Source of the DNA: Candidatus Apopatocola equi
Lineage (GTDB): Bacteria > Bacillota > Clostridia > Oscillospirales > Oscillospiraceae
Assembly (NCBI GenBank): GCA_018065965.1
Contig: JAGHSH010000208.1
Location: 1-22,138, forward strand
Length of the DNA stretch: 22,138 nt
Reading direction: 5' to 3'
Shown here: positions 1 to 7,709 of the stretch, piece after piece
Layout of the letters: each line of letters opens with the position of its first letter
Position numbering within the stretch: the first letter of the stretch is position 1
The notes under the pieces: model-generated
Database searches by the model: none
Told to the model about the DNA's origin: nothing
The model's input: the letters and a program-made list of their open reading frames with translations, nothing else
Translations under genes and position numbers: made by a program

Positions 1-297
1 GCCCAGAGAGGCCACAGCACTGCCCCAACGCAGCACAGCCTCGCCGGGTTCACCCTCGGCGGCAGACTCCAGGGTGAAGAGCAGCTGCTGACCGTCGACC
101 TCCAGCGCCTCATCGGGCTGCAGGAGCAGGATCTCCCGGATTTCGGTCTCCGCTTCGTCAACGGTCGGCTCCGTAACGGGAGGGACGGGATCAGAGGGAG
201 CCTCGGTGGGGGCGGGTGCGCTATCCCCGGATGCGCCGCAGGCGCAGAGGGAGAAGAGCATGCATGCTGAGAGCAAAAAAGAGATAAGCTTTTTCAT
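1..297 (-). CDS. Partial lipoprotein, N-terminal part
   Basis: This is the first 99 codons of a gene that runs off the left edge. The ATG at 297 is preceded by a good ribosome site (AAAGGA). The protein starts MKKLISFLLSACMLFSLCAC: a short positive n-region, a hydrophobic core and a lipobox LCAC, so it should be cut before Cys20 and lipid-anchored on the outer face of the membrane. A Pro/Ala/Thr/Glu-rich linker follows (about residues 21-45), then the start of a folded region. I do not recognise the family from this fragment. The leader between 298 and 368 holds a 6-bp hairpin (326-331 with 347-352), and a TATGAT -10 hexamer lies at 368-363 on the minus strand, with only a weak -35. The call as a lipoprotein is firm; the function is unknown. 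Confidence 0.8.
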   Translation of the reverse strand, partial: MKKLISFLLSACMLFSLCACGASGDSAPAPTEAPSDPVPPVTEPTVDEAETEIREILLLQPDEALEVDGQQLLFTLESAAEGEPGEAVLRWGSAVASLG

Positions 298-362
298 GAT
301 AATTCCTTTCTGAATCTGAAGAACAGACCGATTGCAGAGAGCGCTTTCGGTCAGTGCCCCTC

Positions 363-368
363 ATCATA
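363..368 (-). promoter_or_regulatory. Possible -10 element of the partial lipoprotein gene
   Basis: TATGAT on the minus strand lies about 65 bases before the lipoprotein start. No good -35 is seen at 16-18 bases upstream, so this is a tentative assignment. Confidence 0.3.
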
Positions 369-420
369 GCACAACTCCGTCCGTTTGAATAGCAGTATTT
401 GTAAACTTTTTACTCATCAG

Positions 421-462
421 AAAACCAGCTCTCCGGGCAGAGCGCCCGGAGAGCTGGTTTTT
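421..462 (-). terminator. Strong intrinsic terminator after the symporter gene
   Basis: A perfect 18-bp inverted repeat (421-438 with 444-461, loop of 5) has A-runs on one side and T-runs on the other, so it can end transcripts in either direction. It lies about 55 bases beyond the stop of the minus-strand transporter gene and separates it from the lipoprotein gene. A second, weaker hairpin (about 477-505) stands between it and the stop codon. The two share the 14-base direct repeat CTCCGGGCAGAGCG (431-444 and 493-506). Confidence 0.85.
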
Positions 463-516
463 ATGGTAGTGCAGGCTCTGCCCGAAGACGGCCTCCGGGC
501 AGAGCGTGAAGAGAGA

Positions 517-1953
517 TTATGCCTTGGCAGCCTCGCGTTCCGCATTTTCGCGGGCGTAGCGGGCGGCTTCTTCGTCGGTCAGCTTATAGCCGACGATGAT
601 GATGAGGGCGGAGACCACCAGCGTGATCATGGGGATCAGCTGCCAGATCATCATGTAGCGGGTCATGCTCTCAAAGTAAGCGGCAGTGCCGGCGGCCTTG
701 TCGGGAGCCACATAGCCGGCCCAGGCCAGGCCGTAGCCGACCAGGGAGCCGCCCAGAGCCATGGAGATCTTGGTGGGCCAGTTCATCACGGTAACGGCCA
801 TGGTGCGGTTGTCCACGCCGGTGGTGGCGTAGCCGTATTCGCCGCAGTCGAGCCAGTAAATGGTCAGGTAGATGCTGTAGAGGTTCATAGTGGCGGTGCC
901 GAGGCACTGAGCCACGAGAACCACGCCCAGGTTGGGAGAGCCGTCAGCCTTCAGAGCGAAGAAGTAGGTGAAGAGCAGAACGGCGGCGCGGCTCAGCCAG
1001 GAAACGATCAGAGCGCGCTTCTTGCCCATCTTCTTGGCAATCGCGGGAGCGATCATGGCGGCAAGGAAAGAGGCGATGGAGCGGGAGGTCAGAACGATGG
1101 TGTAGGAGGAGAAGATGCCGGTGCAGCGGAAGAAGTAGGTGGTCACACCGGAGGAGACCTGGTTGCCGATGCCGGAAATGGTGAAGGCAGCAAACAGGAT
1201 CAGCATCTGCTTGTTGGTGCCGATGGAGCTGACCATCTGCTTGAAGGAGGGGGACTGACGGCGCTTGGCACCCGGGGCATCGGGGGGATCCAGAGGAGTA
1301 GCGCCCTTGATGAAGAGGACGTTGCAGATAACATAGCAGAGACCGAAGATCACGGCGACCATGAAGTAGCCGGCGGACTCGCTGCCGGTCAGACGCTGCA
1401 CCAGCTCCACGGCGGGCAGAGTGATGGCAGAGGAGATGATAGAGGTGGCAGCGCGGAGCTGAGCCTGACGGGCGGTGATCTTCTTACGCACTTCCTGGTC
1501 GGCGCCGGCCATCTTGGGGATCAGGGCGGCGCGGGCAGTGGCGTTGAAGTTCATGGAGGAGTGGAACATGATGTAGAACACGCACACGATCACCAGACGC
1601 GCGGTGGGGCTGGAGACGAAGGAGGTGGTGTCCAGCATCTGAACGCTGTTGCCGAAGAAGACAGTGACGGTCAGCAGACGCAGCCAGCTGAGGTACTTGC
1701 CGTGCTTCATGTTGACCTTCTCGATGATGATGCCCGCGAAGAGGGCGACCACAAAGTCGAAGCTCTTGGCAATGAGCATGGCGGTGCCGATGGCAACGGG
1801 GGAGATGTGCAGGTAGTCGGTCATGAACAGGGTCAGGTACAGGGTGGGCACCTGCATGGCCATGGACTGGAAGCTGTTGGTCAAAGCAAAGAGATTGATC
1901 AGGCCGTTACTGGCCTTCAGAGGCTCCTGCTTGACCGGAGTGCTGTTTTCCAT
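517..1953 (-). CDS. GPH/MelB-like sugar:cation symporter (MFS)
   Basis: A 478-residue membrane protein with about 12 hydrophobic segments and the look of the glycoside-pentoside-hexuronide:cation symporter family (MFS_2). Visible features are an acidic residue in helix II (SFDFVV), in the place where MelB-type carriers bind the coupling cation, and a basic loop 2-3 motif (MKHGKYLSWLRL) corresponding to the family's G[KR]xxPW loop. Such carriers import glycosides or uronic acids with Na+ or H+; the substrate cannot be read here. I chose the ATG at 1953 because GAAAGGAA sits 10 bases before it. The ATG at 1962 would have only 1 base of spacing, and an upstream ATG at 2040 adds an untypical tail. 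No glycosidase gene is adjacent, so the gene seems to stand alone. It ends at a strong terminator (421-462). Confidence 0.8.
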   Translation of the reverse strand: MENSTPVKQEPLKASNGLINLFALTNSFQSMAMQVPTLYLTLFMTDYLHISPVAIGTAMLIAKSFDFVVALFAGIIIEKVNMKHGKYLSWLRLLTVTVFFGNSVQMLDTTSFVSSPTARLVIVCVFYIMFHSSMNFNATARAALIPKMAGADQEVRKKITARQAQLRAATSIISSAITLPAVELVQRLTGSESAGYFMVAVIFGLCYVICNVLFIKGATPLDPPDAPGAKRRQSPSFKQMVSSIGTNKQMLILFAAFTISGIGNQVSSGVTTYFFRCTGIFSSYTIVLTSRSIASFLAAMIAPAIAKKMGKKRALIVSWLSRAAVLLFTYFFALKADGSPNLGVVLVAQCLGTATMNLYSIYLTIYWLDCGEYGYATTGVDNRTMAVTVMNWPTKISMALGGSLVGYGLAWAGYVAPDKAAGTAAYFESMTRYMMIWQLIPMITLVVSALIIIVGYKLTDEEAARYARENAEREAAKA

Positions 1954-2328
1954 TTGTGTCATTTCCTTTCTCTTTTTCTCCGCAAAATATATAACGGAAT
2001 ATATGTACGATAACATGAAGTTATTAAAGTTACAATCCACAATGCGTTTTGTGTTTTAAAAAAGCTTTTCACACTTTGTCGGAGAATTGACGGAGAAGGG
2101 ATGCTGAACCCAGACAGGATCGAACCGCTGACCGATTGAATGCTGAGGGTCTTTCTTAAAAGCCGTGCAGAGTTTTGGCGAGCACATTTCGGCAAAAGAA
2201 CAAGCTGAGCAGGATGAACCCACTCAGCATACTATCCGTTCGGCCCGTCCGGCTTCCTAAACCCCAACCAAGCCACTCATAGTGTTTCCGCGGCGATAGT
2301 ATCGTTACACTAACACGGGGAGCTTAAC

Positions 2329-2406
2329 ATGTCAGATAAAACAATGGACGCAATGGACACCATGTCCCGAAAGATGTCTGGGGAAAAACTGGGGAATTTT
2401 CGGTGA
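2329..2406 (+). CDS. Possible 25-residue small ORF
   Basis: ATG at 2329 with GGGGAGC 7 bases upstream, reading MSDKTMDAMDTMSRKMSGEK and five more residues before a TGA. The peptide is Met- and Lys-rich and hydrophilic, with no signal sequence or membrane segment. It is followed directly by the hairpin at 2411-2440, so a short transcript is imaginable. I do not recognise it; it may be the stub of a lost gene or chance. Confidence 0.2.
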   Translation: MSDKTMDAMDTMSRKMSGEKLGNFR

Positions 2407-2410
2407 AAAT

Positions 2411-2453
2411 GCATCGCCTCTCTCAGCGGAGAGGCGATGCTTGAAACCTTTTT
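2411..2453. terminator. Terminator hairpin after the channel gene
   Basis: A perfect 12-bp stem (2411-2422 with 2429-2440) with a 6-base loop. On the minus strand it is followed by ATTTTC and lies 47 bases after the channel gene's stop; on the plus strand it has a T-run at 2449-2453. It can serve the minus-strand channel gene and any plus-strand transcript from the small ORF. Confidence 0.75.
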
Positions 2454-2487
2454 GTGGGAGAAAAACGAGATAAAACGGCTTCGGCTC

Positions 2488-4611
2488 TTAATGGTTACTG
2501 TAAAGAATCAGCTTGTCGCCCTCCTCAAGTTTGACCCTCCGGTCAGCATTTTCACCCACAAATAACTGATACTTACCTTCGTGGATATAACCCATCAGCA
2601 TCGACTTGTTGTCTTCTGGCCCGGCGACAAATACGGCATGAATCAGTTCGTGTGCAGTACATTCCTCCGGAATCGTGACGAAGAACCGCTCCGCTTCCTT
2701 CAGATACAGTTCCTTACTGTAATATCCTTCTTTATTGATCTCATCAAAGGTCAGAATATCGTTGTAGAAGGTCGCGATTGCTTCGTGCTCGCCGATTTGC
2801 GTAATCATGTGGCTGATATACTGATTGCTGATAACAACATGACTGGGATTATAACTCTGAATCGCTTCAAAATTTTGAGGATTCAGAATCTCAACAATGA
2901 TATCATAGCGGTCAATATCAAACGAAGAATCGACCTTCTTACGCTTCTGCAGCATATCGTCCATGTACATGAGATAAGTCAGCGGCTCCTCATCGATGTT
3001 CTCATTGGGAACCAGATCATCGGACAGAATCAGTACTGTAATATCACCCTCGCAACGGTCAGAGAATCCTTTGATCGTGTCATATACCACTTGTTTATCA
3101 TAGATTTCCGCTGCTATGACCTGACTGACATACGGATAATCGCAATAGTAATTCTTCTTTTTAAGAGAAACTTCATCATCAATGACTACAACATTCAATA
3201 ACTCGCGTTCATCCGCGTAGTTCCACTCATTTCTGAACGCATCGAAACCATGCATCAACGAGTCCATCGAACTGTTATGACCAAGAATGATAACATTCTT
3301 CTTGTTCATCTCATAGTTTCCGTTAAGCTCAACGACTACAGGCTTCGACTTTTCTTTATGAACTTCCTGAATTGCATCGCTTCGGTCACAAAGATAGAAA
3401 CAAATGGAGCCTTCCTTCGCTTCCATTACTGACATAGGTATAGCTTTGGAGTGAGAACCAATATACTCATCAAGATGGTCATTTACCGCTTTCAGCGTTC
3501 CGGGTCTTTCTACGATCCTTGATTCAAAGAAAGCACCCTTATTCGAGAAAAGTTCGCCATAGATCTGATTCAGCTCCGGCATGACTGCCAGCTGAGAAAG
3601 AAGCTGACCCAGATTCTGATATACCGGAATGACTACGATATTGCTCTTGCCAAGATTCTCTTTGTTCTCGACAACCTGTTCGGCAAGCTCTCTGGTCCAT
3701 TCATCCGCTACTTCAACAACAATCTTTTGGTCATCCGCGGATGCTTCACTGCCCGTGATCTCTGCTACCAGAATCAATGTTTTGATGACATTTGAATTAC
3801 CACGCATCTGCTTCACAGTATTAGCCTGCTCTGATCCGTATTTCTTGCCGTTTTGGTAGTCTTTTCCGAGAATGATGATCGTTTGTGCTTTGTCAATCGA
3901 GATATTGTCGAGCTGTGCTTTAGACAGGATATCACCTTCACGCACGATAACGGATACATTCTTGTGTACTCTTTTCTGACGAATATATCTGCGCTTCTGG
4001 AAGAAACTGAGATTTTTCTTCTCTGCTTCTTCATAAAGGTCTGCATTATCGGAATCGACCGTTTCAATGATACGGTTACTGATTTCCTCTTCGACATCCT
4101 CCTTACCGTCGCGCACGAGTACAACAACGTCTTCAATCTGATTCGTATAGATGTAATCTGTAATGATCTCCGCTCCACGACTGTTCCACCCGAGGATAAT
4201 CACATGTCCCGAAACTTTTAGCTTTCTGTTTCCGTTATTTGCGTTCTCAATGAAAGAAGAAATGTAGTTTGTGATATATCCGATGACCGCACCCGTAAAT
4301 GTGATCATACCAATGAGGACGATCAACAGACAAACGACAATAACAATCACTCCGGTCTGTCCTACATCTTCAACTACGAACGAGATACAACCTGCGTCCA
4401 GGATCATAGTGATTGTGTAGAACACGGAGGGCCAAAATCCCCTTGTACTGAGTGTTGAAGGAGCTAACTGGGAAATGATAACTGCAGCAAGACAGATAAA
4501 TACTACATTCAGTATTAAAATTAAAGACAGGACAGACTTGTCCGGCTTTTTAGCGACAAACAAACTCAGCCTTTCAGAAAAACTTTTTCGGCCTCGGTTC
4601 AGATTTTCCAT
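2488..4611 (-). CDS. CASTOR/POLLUX-type ion channel with two RCK domains
   Basis: A 707-residue membrane protein. Residues 27-50 are a first transmembrane helix, 60-80 a pore helix and filter (TMILDAGCISF), and 86-115 a second helix. Then comes a Rossmann/RCK domain beginning GHVIILGWNSRGAEII at 136, a second one from about 438 (KNVIILGHNSSMDS), and a TrkA-C-like end (about 650-707). The filter is not the K+ channel TVGYG; its DAG matches the ADAG/ADSG filter of plant nuclear channels CASTOR and POLLUX/DMI1, whose prokaryotic relatives are cation channels gated by their RCK ring. The ATG at 4611 has AGGGA about 7 bases upstream. A TATAAT lies at 4674-4669. Base composition is visibly AT-richer than all neighbours and codon use differs (many AAA, AAT, ATA), suggesting transfer. 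The gene is intact and monocistronic. Ion specificity is inferred only. Confidence 0.8.
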   Translation of the reverse strand: MENLNRGRKSFSERLSLFVAKKPDKSVLSLILILNVVFICLAAVIISQLAPSTLSTRGFWPSVFYTITMILDAGCISFVVEDVGQTGVIVIVVCLLIVLIGMITFTGAVIGYITNYISSFIENANNGNRKLKVSGHVIILGWNSRGAEIITDYIYTNQIEDVVVLVRDGKEDVEEEISNRIIETVDSDNADLYEEAEKKNLSFFQKRRYIRQKRVHKNVSVIVREGDILSKAQLDNISIDKAQTIIILGKDYQNGKKYGSEQANTVKQMRGNSNVIKTLILVAEITGSEASADDQKIVVEVADEWTRELAEQVVENKENLGKSNIVVIPVYQNLGQLLSQLAVMPELNQIYGELFSNKGAFFESRIVERPGTLKAVNDHLDEYIGSHSKAIPMSVMEAKEGSICFYLCDRSDAIQEVHKEKSKPVVVELNGNYEMNKKNVIILGHNSSMDSLMHGFDAFRNEWNYADERELLNVVVIDDEVSLKKKNYYCDYPYVSQVIAAEIYDKQVVYDTIKGFSDRCEGDITVLILSDDLVPNENIDEEPLTYLMYMDDMLQKRKKVDSSFDIDRYDIIVEILNPQNFEAIQSYNPSHVVISNQYISHMITQIGEHEAIATFYNDILTFDEINKEGYYSKELYLKEAERFFVTIPEECTAHELIHAVFVAGPEDNKSMLMGYIHEGKYQLFVGENADRRVKLEEGDKLILYSNH

Positions 4612-4668
4612 ATTATTTCCCTACTTCTTTGTTGAGATAAGCTGCTTTACCCGGAACCTATAACTGTT

Positions 4669-4674
4669 ATTATA
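4669..4674 (-). promoter_or_regulatory. -10 element of the channel gene
   Basis: Perfect TATAAT on the minus strand 57 bases before the start codon. The -35 region (about 4692-4697) is weak, so the promoter may need an activator or rely on its AT-rich context. Confidence 0.45.
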
Positions 4675-4725
4675 CTACATTTTCGACGAAATGGAAGTTA
4701 TTTTATTTTTTTCTTCCCGCAAGAA

Positions 4726-4753
4726 GAAAAACGGCAGTCCGCAAGGACTGCCG
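4726..4753 (-). terminator. Terminator of tRNA-Ser
   Basis: A 9-bp GC-rich stem (4732-4740 with 4745-4753) and a 4-base loop, followed on the minus strand by a T-run (4731-4727). It lies about 80 bases after the tRNA 3' end and insulates the channel gene from it. Confidence 0.8.
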
Positions 4754-4833
4754 CTTTTCAGCATATTGCAGTTGGCATGAGAGCGATGAAAACAAGGGAA
4801 CATGGGAAAGACCAATGCTGCAACCGTAAAATC

Positions 4834-4922
4834 TGGCGGAGAGGATGGGATTCGAACCCATGGCTCTTTGCAGAGTCACTGGTTTTCAAGACCAGCTCCT
4901 TAAACCGCTCGGACACCTCTCC
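4834..4922 (-). tRNA. tRNA-Ser (anticodon UGA)
   Basis: Class II tRNA on the minus strand. The acceptor arm GGAGAGG (4922-4916) pairs with CCTCTCC (4844-4838), the discriminator is G, and CCA is encoded (4836-4834). The D-loop is GAGCGGTTTAAGG, the anticodon loop CTTGAAA contains TGA, a long variable arm follows (GTGACTCTGCAAAGAGCC), and the T-loop is TTCGAAT. All arms fold. It lies 51 bases beyond the histidine kinase stop but has its own promoter (4933-4961) and terminator (4726-4753), so it is an independent unit. Confidence 0.95.
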
Positions 4923-4932
4923 GTATGGGGAG

Positions 4933-4961
4933 AGTATAGCAGTTTTTCCATCGTCCGTCAA
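4933..4961 (-). promoter_or_regulatory. tRNA-Ser promoter
   Basis: On the minus strand TTGACG (4961-4956) and TATACT (4938-4933) are separated by exactly 17 bases, near the sigma-A consensus, with the tRNA starting 10 bases after the -10 box. Confidence 0.8.
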
Positions 4962-4973
4962 GCGCTTTGCCGC

Positions 4974-6842
4974 TTATTTGCTCCGGCGCAGACGGTAACA
5001 GACCTTGAAGAGATCCCCGTCAATGGTTAGCTGCAGACTGCCGCCCTGCAGCCGGGCCAGATTATCGGCGATGCTCAGCCCCAGCCCGCTGCCCTCTGTG
5101 CTGCGGGAGGCGTCGCCCCGCTTGAAGCGTTCCATAAGCTCGGTCGGATCCATGTTCAGCGCCTCCCGGGAGATGTTCTTGACCTCTATGCTGACGTATT
5201 CCGCCTCCGCCGATACGCTCACATAAAGCCGTGTGCCGCTCTGGGCATATTTACAGGCGTTTCCCAGAAGATTATCCAGCACCCGCCAGGTCAGATTTCC
5301 GTCTGCCAGACAGAACAGCTCCTCTTCCGGGAGGGAGAGAATGCACGTCAGTCCTGCAAGCTCGAGCTTTTCCCCGTACTCGCCTACGGCCTGCTGCAGC
5401 AGCTCCCGGACGGAGCGGCGGGAGAGTGTGCAGCTCATGGCGCCGCTGCCGGATTTGCTCAGCTCCACCAGATCCTCCGTGAGCTTTTTCAGGCGCAGAG
5501 ACTGACGCTGCAGCACGTCCAGATATTCCCGGCGCTTTTCCTCATCCTCTTCCCGCTGCAGCAGATCCACATAGCTCACAAGGCTGGTCAGAGGGGTCTT
5601 GATGTCGTGAGACACATTGGTGATCAGCTCGGTCTTCATCCGCTCGGATCGAAGCTGCGCCTCCACCGCCAGCGTAATGCCGTTTCGGATGCTGCCCAGC
5701 TCGGCGGCGCTTTCCCGAAAGGCCGGGAGCATATACTGCGTGTCGATGCCGACCTCCTGCTCACCCCGGGAGATGGCGGAGATACCCTTGCGCAGCCGCA
5801 GGAGCATGAGGGCGAAGTACAGCACGGCGAGGAAGCCCAGTGCGCAGAGCAGCATGATCAGCTCCGCCTCATATTCAGCGGCGGCAATGAGCAGTACGAG
5901 AAAATACACCCCGGTCACGGCCAGCGTCCGCCAGAGCAGGGGGACGGCCTTCACCAGACGGAGCAGGAAGCGCCAGACCTTAGCGCAGAGACCATAGACC
6001 CAGCGGACAGCCTTCCATGTAAGGAGCAGAAGCTTCCGGCACAGACAGCTTTTCCAGAGCGTGTGGGTCTTGATCCGGGCGCAAAGGGTCATCCACCCGG
6101 CGAGAAGCAGGGGAGCGATGAGAAAGCAGGCGGCGAACAGCACGCCGACGCCGTCGGGTGCAAAGGGATAGAAGTGCAGATTATCGAAGCAGAGAACCGC
6201 CAAAGCGACGATGCCCACGGCCAGACCGCCGTAGAGCACAACGAACAGGTCAAAGGGGATGCGCTCCTGCCAGCCGGTGACGAATTCTTCACAGCCGTTT
6301 TTCCTTGCGGCGGCGTAAGCCAGAAAGGCCAGCAGCGCCAGCTCGCAGAGCAGCAGCGCGAGACACACCGGCCAATAGCGGACGGCTTCGGCGGCCACAG
6401 CACAGAAGCGATAGGTGTAGTAGAGATCGTCGTGCTTTGTCAGCTCCGCACTGCGGTAGACGATCCAGCTCTTCCCGTTAAGTTCCGAGGTGAAGATGGG
6501 CACGTCTCCCGGCTCCCAGCCGTGGATAATGGTGCTTTCGTGGAATTTGCTCTTGAGCTGATAGTGGAGGTTCGTTCCGCTCAGCCGCCGGTCAAGCTCC
6601 TCCAACTCACGCCGCTCCTCGGCAGCGCTGGAAAAGCTGCCCCAATAGGCATCGCCCAGAATCCTTGTTGCAGCGGCGTGGGCCAGATCGCTGTCATCAA
6701 AGCTGCCGCTCTGCCGGTAGCCGCTGTCGGAGGCCGCCCAGATATAGCAGAGGCCGAAGCCGAAGAGGGCGGTGAAGATGGCCGCCGCAAGCACAAAGGC
6801 TGTGAATTTGGCGGCTGTGGAGCCGCTCAGCTTGTTTTTCAT
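4974..6842 (-). CDS. Membrane sensor histidine kinase
   Basis: A 622-residue sensor kinase. After a first helix (about 11-36) comes an extracytoplasmic part (about 37-148), then about five further membrane segments (around 150-350), a HAMP-like linker, HisKA with phospho-acceptor His412 in SHDIKTPL, and HATPase_c with N box (DNLLGNACKYA, about 523-533), F box (LMERFKRGDASRS) and G2 box (GSGLGLSI, about 585). The usual DxGxG G1 box is replaced by KNIS, a variant I associate with a VanS-like group of clostridial kinases. The start at 6842 overlaps the regulator's stop as ATGA with AAAAGGA 7 bases upstream, so the two are translationally coupled; an upstream ATG at 6878 lies inside the regulator. 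The signal is unknown. The divergent acyltransferase gene is a possible target. Confidence 0.9.
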   Translation of the reverse strand: MKNKLSGSTAAKFTAFVLAAAIFTALFGFGLCYIWAASDSGYRQSGSFDDSDLAHAAATRILGDAYWGSFSSAAEERRELEELDRRLSGTNLHYQLKSKFHESTIIHGWEPGDVPIFTSELNGKSWIVYRSAELTKHDDLYYTYRFCAVAAEAVRYWPVCLALLLCELALLAFLAYAAARKNGCEEFVTGWQERIPFDLFVVLYGGLAVGIVALAVLCFDNLHFYPFAPDGVGVLFAACFLIAPLLLAGWMTLCARIKTHTLWKSCLCRKLLLLTWKAVRWVYGLCAKVWRFLLRLVKAVPLLWRTLAVTGVYFLVLLIAAAEYEAELIMLLCALGFLAVLYFALMLLRLRKGISAISRGEQEVGIDTQYMLPAFRESAAELGSIRNGITLAVEAQLRSERMKTELITNVSHDIKTPLTSLVSYVDLLQREEDEEKRREYLDVLQRQSLRLKKLTEDLVELSKSGSGAMSCTLSRRSVRELLQQAVGEYGEKLELAGLTCILSLPEEELFCLADGNLTWRVLDNLLGNACKYAQSGTRLYVSVSAEAEYVSIEVKNISREALNMDPTELMERFKRGDASRSTEGSGLGLSIADNLARLQGGSLQLTIDGDLFKVCYRLRRSK

Positions 6843-7540
6843 GCTTTGTCCTTTTCCATTTTGTACCCCAGTCCCCATACGACCTTCAGGTAGCGGGGCT
6901 CTGAGGGAGTGATCTCGATTTTCTGCCGCAGATGCCGGATGTGAACGGCTACGGCGTTTTCGCTGCCGAGAGCCTCCTCATTCCATACGCTCTCATAGAT
7001 CTCCCGGCTGGAAAAGACCCGGCCGGGGTTTTTCATGAGCAGACGGAGGATGCTGTATTCCAGCGCCGTCAGCGCCACGCTGTCCCCGTCCACGGTCACG
7101 GCTCGGTCGTTTTCGTTGAGAGAGATATTGCCCACGGTGAACACACCCTGCTCCTCCTGCCCTGCGCGGGCGCCGAGAGCTGTGTAGCGCCGCAGTTGAG
7201 AGCGCACCCGGGCCTGCAGCTCCGCCGGGTCAAAGGGCTTGGTCACATAATCGTCCGCGCCGATGTTCAGTCCCAGCACCTTGTCGCTGCTCTCGCCCTT
7301 GGCAGTCAGGAGGATGATGGGAACGTTGCTCTCCTGCCGGATGCGGGCTGTGGCGGTGATGCCGTCCATCTTCGGCATCATGATATCCATCAGAACAAGG
7401 TGAATGTCCTCCCGCCGCACAAGCTCCAGCGCCTCCTGCCCGTCATGGGCCATGAGGATCCGACAGTCCTGTGTGCTGAGGTAGATCTCCACGGCTGCGG
7501 CAATGTCGCGGTCGTCGTCGCAGATGAGTATGTTATACAT
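6839..7540 (-). CDS. OmpR/PhoB-family response regulator
   Basis: A 233-residue regulator. The receiver domain (1-about 118) has the acidic cluster DDD at 8-10, phospho-acceptor Asp52 in LVLMDIMMP, Thr79 and Lys101 in VTKPF. The winged-helix DNA-binding domain (about 132-230) ends in the typical VWGLGYKME. It would be phosphorylated by the kinase encoded just downstream and bind DNA as a dimer. The ATG at 7540 has GGAGGA 7 bases before it; an in-frame ATG at 7579 gives an unneeded 13-residue tail. It is the first gene of a two-gene operon. The upstream region (7541-7709) also faces the acyltransferase gene and contains the palindromes CTGTATACAG (7562-7571) and CTTAA-N7-TTAAG (7611-7627), which could be operators. 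Confidence 0.93.
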   Translation of the reverse strand: MYNILICDDDRDIAAAVEIYLSTQDCRILMAHDGQEALELVRREDIHLVLMDIMMPKMDGITATARIRQESNVPIILLTAKGESSDKVLGLNIGADDYVTKPFDPAELQARVRSQLRRYTALGARAGQEEQGVFTVGNISLNENDRAVTVDGDSVALTALEYSILRLLMKNPGRVFSSREIYESVWNEEALGSENAVAVHIRHLRQKIEITPSEPRYLKVVWGLGYKMEKDKA

Positions 7541-7709
7541 GCCCTGTCCTCCGTTCATGAACTGTATACAGGATAACACAGCTTTTTTAAAAGGAAAAGA
7601 GGAAGATTCTTAAGCGTTTATTAAGCTTTGCGCATTCCCTGTTTTTTCTGCCTTGACGGGTGTCGAAAAATGAAATATGATGGGGGCGGAAAAGAGAGGA
7701 GGGAGAGCT

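Larger units (their letters stand above)
1963..2487. other. Gene-poor stretch of about 525 bases between symporter and channel genes
   Basis: No convincing gene is seen. It contains the AT-rich leader of the symporter gene (about 1963-2060), a scrap resembling the T-arm end of a tRNA on the minus strand (about 2101-2134), a 25-codon ORF with a GGGGAG ribosome-like site (2329-2406) and a strong hairpin (2411-2440). Together with the atypical composition of the neighbouring channel gene this could be a decayed insertion point, but no integrase or transposase is recognisable. Confidence 0.5.

Noticed and set aside
385..2013. Long plus-strand open frame opposite the symporter gene
   Set aside because: Its product is a Gly/His/Asp-rich low-complexity sequence typical of the antisense of a GC-rich gene; the minus-strand frame has the membrane protein pattern and ribosome site.
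2101..2160. A complete second tRNA gene on the minus strand
   Set aside because: Only the T-arm-like end is recognisable; acceptor 5' strand, D arm and anticodon arm do not form, so it is listed only as a possible scrap.
1959..2195. 78-codon minus-strand frame upstream of the symporter
   Set aside because: No ribosome site, no recognisable pattern, and it overlaps the symporter leader and start.
5607..6893. 428-codon plus-strand frame opposite the histidine kinase
   Set aside because: Gln/Gly/Glu-rich antisense shadow with no ribosome site or domain pattern.
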